Part shown: piece by piece, positions 60,606 to 64,000 of the stretch
Numbering within the stretch: position 1 is the stretch's first letter
How the letters are laid out: each line of letters begins with the position of its first letter
Source of the DNA: Deferribacteres bacterium
GTDB lineage: Bacteria > Zhuqueibacterota > Zhuqueibacteria > Zhuqueibacterales > Geothermadaptataceae
NCBI GenBank assembly: GCA_020633655.1
Contig: JACKDF010000009.1
Span: 62,001-126,000 of the forward strand
DNA: 64,000 nt
Direction: 5' to 3'
Notes under the pieces: model-generated
Database searches by the model: none
Told to the model about the DNA's origin: nothing
The model's input: the letters and a program-made list of their open reading frames with translations, nothing else
Program-made: the position numbers and the translations under genes

Positions 60606-61397
60606 TCAGTAAGATTCACATAATTGCATGAGCAGGTCGACTTCCCTTTTATTTGCAGCAAAATGGCACTTCGTTTCTTTCCTGCGCTCAAAATATTTCC
60701 CACTTGTCGTAGTAAGTTGTGGATCCGTCGCCAACCACACGGGGGTATCGGCACCTTCGTCGGGTGTTTCGTGGCCGCCAAAACCAAGATCGTTGCTCAA
60801 TCTGGAATTGACATCCCCGGGGTGGCAGGCATTGACAGTAATACCTGTGTGCGATAATCTTTCTGCGAAAGCTGCAGTCAACATGCGATCCGCCTGCTTG
60901 GATTGCCGGTAAGCAGTATTGTTGTTGTAACGCCTGTTTTTGAACTCAGGATCTCGTAGATCCAGTTCTCCGGCCCAATAACTCGCAACATTAACAATGC
61001 GTGCGGGTGCCGATGCCTTTAAAATGGTGGAGAATTTGTGCATCATCCAAAAGTAACCGAGAACATTGGTCGCCCACTGACGCTCAATACCTTCAACTGT
61101 AACCTCGCGTTGTATTGGTGTCGTGGCAGCGTTGTTAATGAGCACATGCAAAGGACCCTGCCAATTTTCAGATAAAGTTTGCACCGACGAATGCAACGAA
61201 AGATCCGTAACTTTGTAATCGATGTTGTTGTTTCCGGTCTCCTGTTGCAATTCGCGCACAAGATTTTTTGCCCGGTTTTCATCGCGACAAAGTAAAACAA
61301 CTTTATATCCGCCATGCATGGCCATTTGTCGGGCAATCGCTTTGCCAATAGCCCCCGTTGCACCTGTGATAGCAGCTATTTTTCCCTCAGCACGCAC
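60606..61397 (-). CDS. Short-chain dehydrogenase/reductase (retinol-dehydrogenase-like)
   Basis: A 263-residue Rossmann protein starting at GTG with GGGAG upstream. It has the cofactor motif AAITGATGAIGKAIARQMAM (TGxxxGxG), the structural NNA motif in LHVLINNAATTPIQ, the serine in RIVNVASYWAGEL and the catalytic pair in NNTAYRQSKQADRM (YxxxK). The sequence resembles the WWOX/retinol dehydrogenase-like branch of SDRs. It is 18 bases downstream of the amidohydrolase gene and co-transcribed; substrate unknown. Confidence 0.88.
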   Translation of the reverse strand: MRAEGKIAAITGATGAIGKAIARQMAMHGGYKVVLLCRDENRAKNLVRELQQETGNNNIDYKVTDLSLHSSVQTLSENWQGPLHVLINNAATTPIQREVTVEGIERQWATNVLGYFWMMHKFSTILKASAPARIVNVASYWAGELDLRDPEFKNRRYNNNTAYRQSKQADRMLTAAFAERLSHTGITVNACHPGDVNSRLSNDLGFGGHETPDEGADTPVWLATDPQLTTTSGKYFERRKETKCHFAANKREVDLLMQLCESY

Positions 61398-61415
61398 TTG
61401 ATTTTTCTCCCTTGT

Positions 61416-63080
61416 TTATTGACGAAATACCTGCTCACCGCCCACGTATGTGGATAATATTTTTACCTCGCGGATTTTTTCAGGAGCAATTTCGAAAATA
61501 TTGCTATCCAAAATAACAAAATCAGCACACTTTCCATTTTCCAGGGAGCCTTTTATATTTTCCTCAAAAGAAGCGTAGGCAGCATCGATTGTGTAAGCTC
61601 GGACAGCTTCCTCAACGGTGATTTTTTCTTGTGGTACCCAACCGTCGGGATTTTTATCATCAAGTGTACGCCGTGTGACAGCTGCATAAATTCCTTCCAG
61701 GGGGGTGGGAGGAGCGACAAACCAGTCGCTCCCGAAGGCGAGTTTTACGCCGGCATCCAGCAAGCCACGAAAAGCATAGGTTTGTTTAATGCGCTCGGGA
61801 CCAATGACTTTTTCCGCCCAGCGGCCATCATCAATGGCATGGTAGGGTTGCATGCTTGCGATGATGTTATTTTTCGCGTAGCGTGCGAAATCTTTCTTCG
61901 CTATGTGTTGCGAGTGTTCGATGCGAAAACGGCGGTCGCGCGGACCGTTTTCTTCGGCAACCTGCTCAAAAATATCAATTAGCGTACTAATTGCGCTGTC
62001 ACCAATAGCATGAATTATTGCCTGTAATTCGTTTTTGTCAGCGTTGAGAATCCAATCCTCAAGCGTTTCTTTCTCATTGACAAAAAATCCATGACTCCCT
62101 GGATCATCCGTATAGGATTCGAAAAAAGCGGCTGTGTGTGAACCGAGGGAGCCGTCGACAAATCCTTTAAGACCACCAATTTTCAACCAGTTATCGCCAT
62201 TGCCATTTTCTTGGATGTATTCATGCAGTTTCTCCCATGTCGATAATGGAACGGATGCGTAAACACGCGTTTTTAAAATGCCTTTGTCGTGAGCACTCTT
62301 CAAAGTGAGGTACTCACCCCAACCACCCATTTGGTGCACACTGGTAACACCCTGTGCGGCGACGTATTCCATTGCGGCTATCAGGGCACGTTCTTTCATT
62401 TCCGCCGGGGGATCTGGCATAACGTTCCACATGAAATCCATCGCATTGTCTTTGAGTACACCGGTTGGCTTGCCGATCTGATCGCGAATAATTTCTCCGC
62501 CTTCCGTTTCTGGTGTGTTTTTATCGATACCAGCCATTTTCAGAGCTAAACTGTTCGCAAGTGCCATGTGGCCATCCAGACGGCTGACAAATACCGGATT
62601 TTCCGGGGTCAATGCATCAATCCAGCTCGCTTGTGGCAACTTTCCACCCCACAGTTCGTGGTCCCAGTCACCACCGGTAATCCATGCCCCTGCAGGAATT
62701 GTTTTTGCAAAATCACCAATGCGTTGTGCGAATTCATCTGGCGTTTGCGCATCGCGCAGCTGCACCGATGCCAAACGAAAGCCTCCGGTTATAAAGTGGA
62801 CGTGGCTATCGATAAAGCCCGGAACTACCAATTTACCCTGTGCATCAATTATTTCCGTGTTTGCATTCTGATAATCCAGTACCTCGGAATTTTCACCTAC
62901 AGTCAGGAGTAAACCGTTTTTTACGGCAAGAGCCTGAGCCCATGGCTGTTCAGGATTCATAGTCCAAACACGAGCATTTTTCAGTATCAAGTCTGCCGAG
63001 GAATTTGTATTTTTTGAGCACGAAATTGAAGCCATAATTACCAGAGTGATTAAGATAAATTTGAAAGTTTTCTTTTTCAT
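61416..63080 (-). CDS. YtcJ-like amidohydrolase, lipoprotein
   Basis: A 554-residue protein with a lipoprotein signal (FILITLVIMASISCSKNTNS, lipobox SISC). Metal ligands of the amidohydrolase_3 family are visible as VVPGFIDSHVHFITGG (HxH), AIIHAIGDSAISTLI (His), RIEHSQHIAKKDFARY (His) and LAFGSDWFVAPPTPLEGIYA (Asp). It is an envelope-bound metal-dependent hydrolase, first gene of a two-gene unit with the SDR. Substrate of YtcJ-like enzymes is generally unknown. Confidence 0.92.
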   Translation of the reverse strand: MKKKTFKFILITLVIMASISCSKNTNSSADLILKNARVWTMNPEQPWAQALAVKNGLLLTVGENSEVLDYQNANTEIIDAQGKLVVPGFIDSHVHFITGGFRLASVQLRDAQTPDEFAQRIGDFAKTIPAGAWITGGDWDHELWGGKLPQASWIDALTPENPVFVSRLDGHMALANSLALKMAGIDKNTPETEGGEIIRDQIGKPTGVLKDNAMDFMWNVMPDPPAEMKERALIAAMEYVAAQGVTSVHQMGGWGEYLTLKSAHDKGILKTRVYASVPLSTWEKLHEYIQENGNGDNWLKIGGLKGFVDGSLGSHTAAFFESYTDDPGSHGFFVNEKETLEDWILNADKNELQAIIHAIGDSAISTLIDIFEQVAEENGPRDRRFRIEHSQHIAKKDFARYAKNNIIASMQPYHAIDDGRWAEKVIGPERIKQTYAFRGLLDAGVKLAFGSDWFVAPPTPLEGIYAAVTRRTLDDKNPDGWVPQEKITVEEAVRAYTIDAAYASFEENIKGSLENGKCADFVILDSNIFEIAPEKIREVKILSTYVGGEQVFRQ

Positions 63081-63145
63081 TTGTCGGACAAAGTTTTGAT
63101 TAACTGATTTAGCCTGCTTTATTCATGCAATGCTCAAAATGAACC

Positions 63146-63175
63146 GTGGGCAGGAGACATCCTTTACCCAATTCT
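63146..63175. repeat. GGGCAGG...palindrome (copy D4) within an inverted-repeat element
   Basis: GTGGGCAGGAGACATCCTTTACCCAAT is an imperfect palindrome related to copies at 724, 18231 and 53857. As at copy D1, the outer flanks contain CCTGCTTTATTC (about 63111) and GAATAGCGCAGG (to about 63194), inverted repeats with two mismatches. It lies in the divergent gap between the amidohydrolase and uppP, which otherwise shows no gene. Confidence 0.5.
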
Positions 63176-63430
63176 GGTATTTCTGAATAGCGCAGGTCGG
63201 TGAATTAGGGGAGACAAGTTGTTAAATATACAAAAATTTATTCACTTCAGCAGGTAATATTTGCTTCGTTTGAAAAATGCCTTGCAAGTCTGCCTGTTTT
63301 TTTGGAATTTTATTCCCACTGCGCAAAAAGCATCCCCGTGTGTATAGTTCAAAAATATCAATTAAACCAACAAATTCCATGCTATGTTCAGAAAACAGGC
63401 AGGATCAGATTTACAACTATGGAGATATAA

Positions 63431-64000
63431 GTGTCAATTTTACAGGCTATTATTTTAGGTTTGGTGCAAGGATTAACTGAGTTCTTGCCGGTATCCAGCT
63501 CGGGGCATCTCACCCTCGGAAAAGCTGTTCTTGGGATAACCGAGCAGGGGATTTTATTCGAAGTTGTCGTGCATTTGGGAACTTTGTTCGCCGTATTATC
63601 CGCTTTTCGACAGGATGTTATTTGGCTTCTCAATGGGTTATTGAGTTTACTGCAGCGAGGAAAACAGTTCTCAGAAGCAGATCCCTCCAAGGAAGAAGCA
63701 TTGCGTTATGTAGCCTTCATTATTTGGGCTACGATTCCTGCCGTGGCTGTCGGTTTGTTTTTTAAAGATCGAATTGAACAGGCCTTCAGCGATCCGCTGC
63801 TTGCTGCCTATTTGCTTCTTGTCACGGGAGTAATTCTGCTCCTGTCACGGTTTGGATTGCGTTCAAAAGGGGAGATGAATTTCAAGCGCAGTCTGATCAT
63901 GGGAGTTTCCCAGGCTTTTGCTATTTTACCAGGTATATCCCGCAGCGGTTCAACGATCTCCATGGGCATGTTATTCGGCGTAAATCGAACTGAGGCTGCG
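63431..64000 (+). CDS. uppP: Undecaprenyl-diphosphatase UppP/BacA (3' truncated by window)
   Basis: The reading frame starts at GTG 63431 with GGAG six bases upstream and stays open for 190 codons to the window edge. It reads ILQAIILGLVQGLTEFLPVS then SSGHL, the first BacA signature. Further on, ILPGISRSGSTISMGMLFGV is the second signature with the catalytic-region arginine and serine. A full protein is about 265-275 residues, so about 80 are missing. It recycles undecaprenyl pyrophosphate released by peptidoglycan and O-antigen polymerases, which connects it to the glycan cluster at the other end of the window. Confidence 0.95.
   Translation, partial: MSILQAIILGLVQGLTEFLPVSSSGHLTLGKAVLGITEQGILFEVVVHLGTLFAVLSAFRQDVIWLLNGLLSLLQRGKQFSEADPSKEEALRYVAFIIWATIPAVAVGLFFKDRIEQAFSDPLLAAYLLLVTGVILLLSRFGLRSKGEMNFKRSLIMGVSQAFAILPGISRSGSTISMGMLFGVNRTEAA

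Noticed and set aside
1..64000. CRISPR array, tRNA, rRNA or intact transposase
   Set aside because: I looked for regularly spaced direct repeats, tRNA cloverleaf sequences with TTCRA arms, rRNA landmarks and DDE-type open frames and saw none. The repeats present are dispersed inverted-repeat elements.

Overview
The window reads as a moderately AT-rich chromosomal segment of a Gram-negative bacterium. It encodes outer-membrane beta-barrel proteins, a phosphate-selective porin, lipoproteins, a DUF3078 protein and a hybrid-propeller sensor kinase. That mix is typical of the FCB side of the tree (Calditrichota/KSB1/Ignavibacteria/Bacteroidota-like). The assignment is an inference from gene content; there is no rRNA in the window to fix it. 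I see no tRNA, rRNA, CRISPR array or intact transposase.

Positions 1-21063 (+ strand) form a surface-polysaccharide cluster. It holds four GT39-type membrane glycosyltransferases (the first cut by the window edge), three GT4 and two GT2 glycosyltransferases, a DUF2304 protein, a Gfo/Idh/MocA sugar dehydrogenase and an aldo/keto-reductase-like TIM-barrel protein. It also holds a Wzx-type flippase, an O-antigen ligase/polymerase and two large secreted proteins that look carbohydrate-active. The latter are a probable (alpha/alpha)-toroid protein and a glycoside-hydrolase-like protein with a golvesin-type C-terminal domain. Together these would make lipid-linked glycans, flip and polymerise or ligate them, and process them outside the cytoplasm.

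Positions 21725-37879 are a signalling and phosphate block. A hybrid histidine kinase on the + strand converges on a minus-strand set read from high to low coordinates: a propeller-type sensor kinase, a NarL-type regulator, phoB, phoR, a phosphate-selective porin, pstS, pstC, pstA, pstB and phoU. A Pho-box-like direct repeat overlaps the phoR stop codon in front of the porin.

Positions 38071-50640 hold small accessory genes: an unknown membrane protein, a flavin reductase, a nucleoside deoxyribosyltransferase, an M1 peptidase with a membrane protein, a metallo-beta-lactamase-fold hydrolase, a PAP2 phosphatase with an ICMT-like methyltransferase, and envelope proteins. Positions 48625-53503 form a four-gene minus-strand operon: sensor kinase, NtrC-type regulator, exported coiled-coil protein and outer-membrane barrel. 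The remainder carries an AzgA-like purine permease, a chemotaxis receptor, an unknown protein, a DUF3078 protein, MscS, a YtcJ-like amidohydrolase with a short-chain dehydrogenase, and the start of uppP at the window edge.

The intergenic gaps are rich in small non-coding elements. Three copies of a 123-124 bp MITE with GTAA...TTAC ends are present, one flanked by a perfect 8-bp target duplication. There are also three copies of a second MITE with GAGACTGTCGAAAAA ends, a single further terminal-inverted-repeat element, and a dispersed GGGCAGG...CCTGCCC palindrome that includes a perfect 36-bp example.
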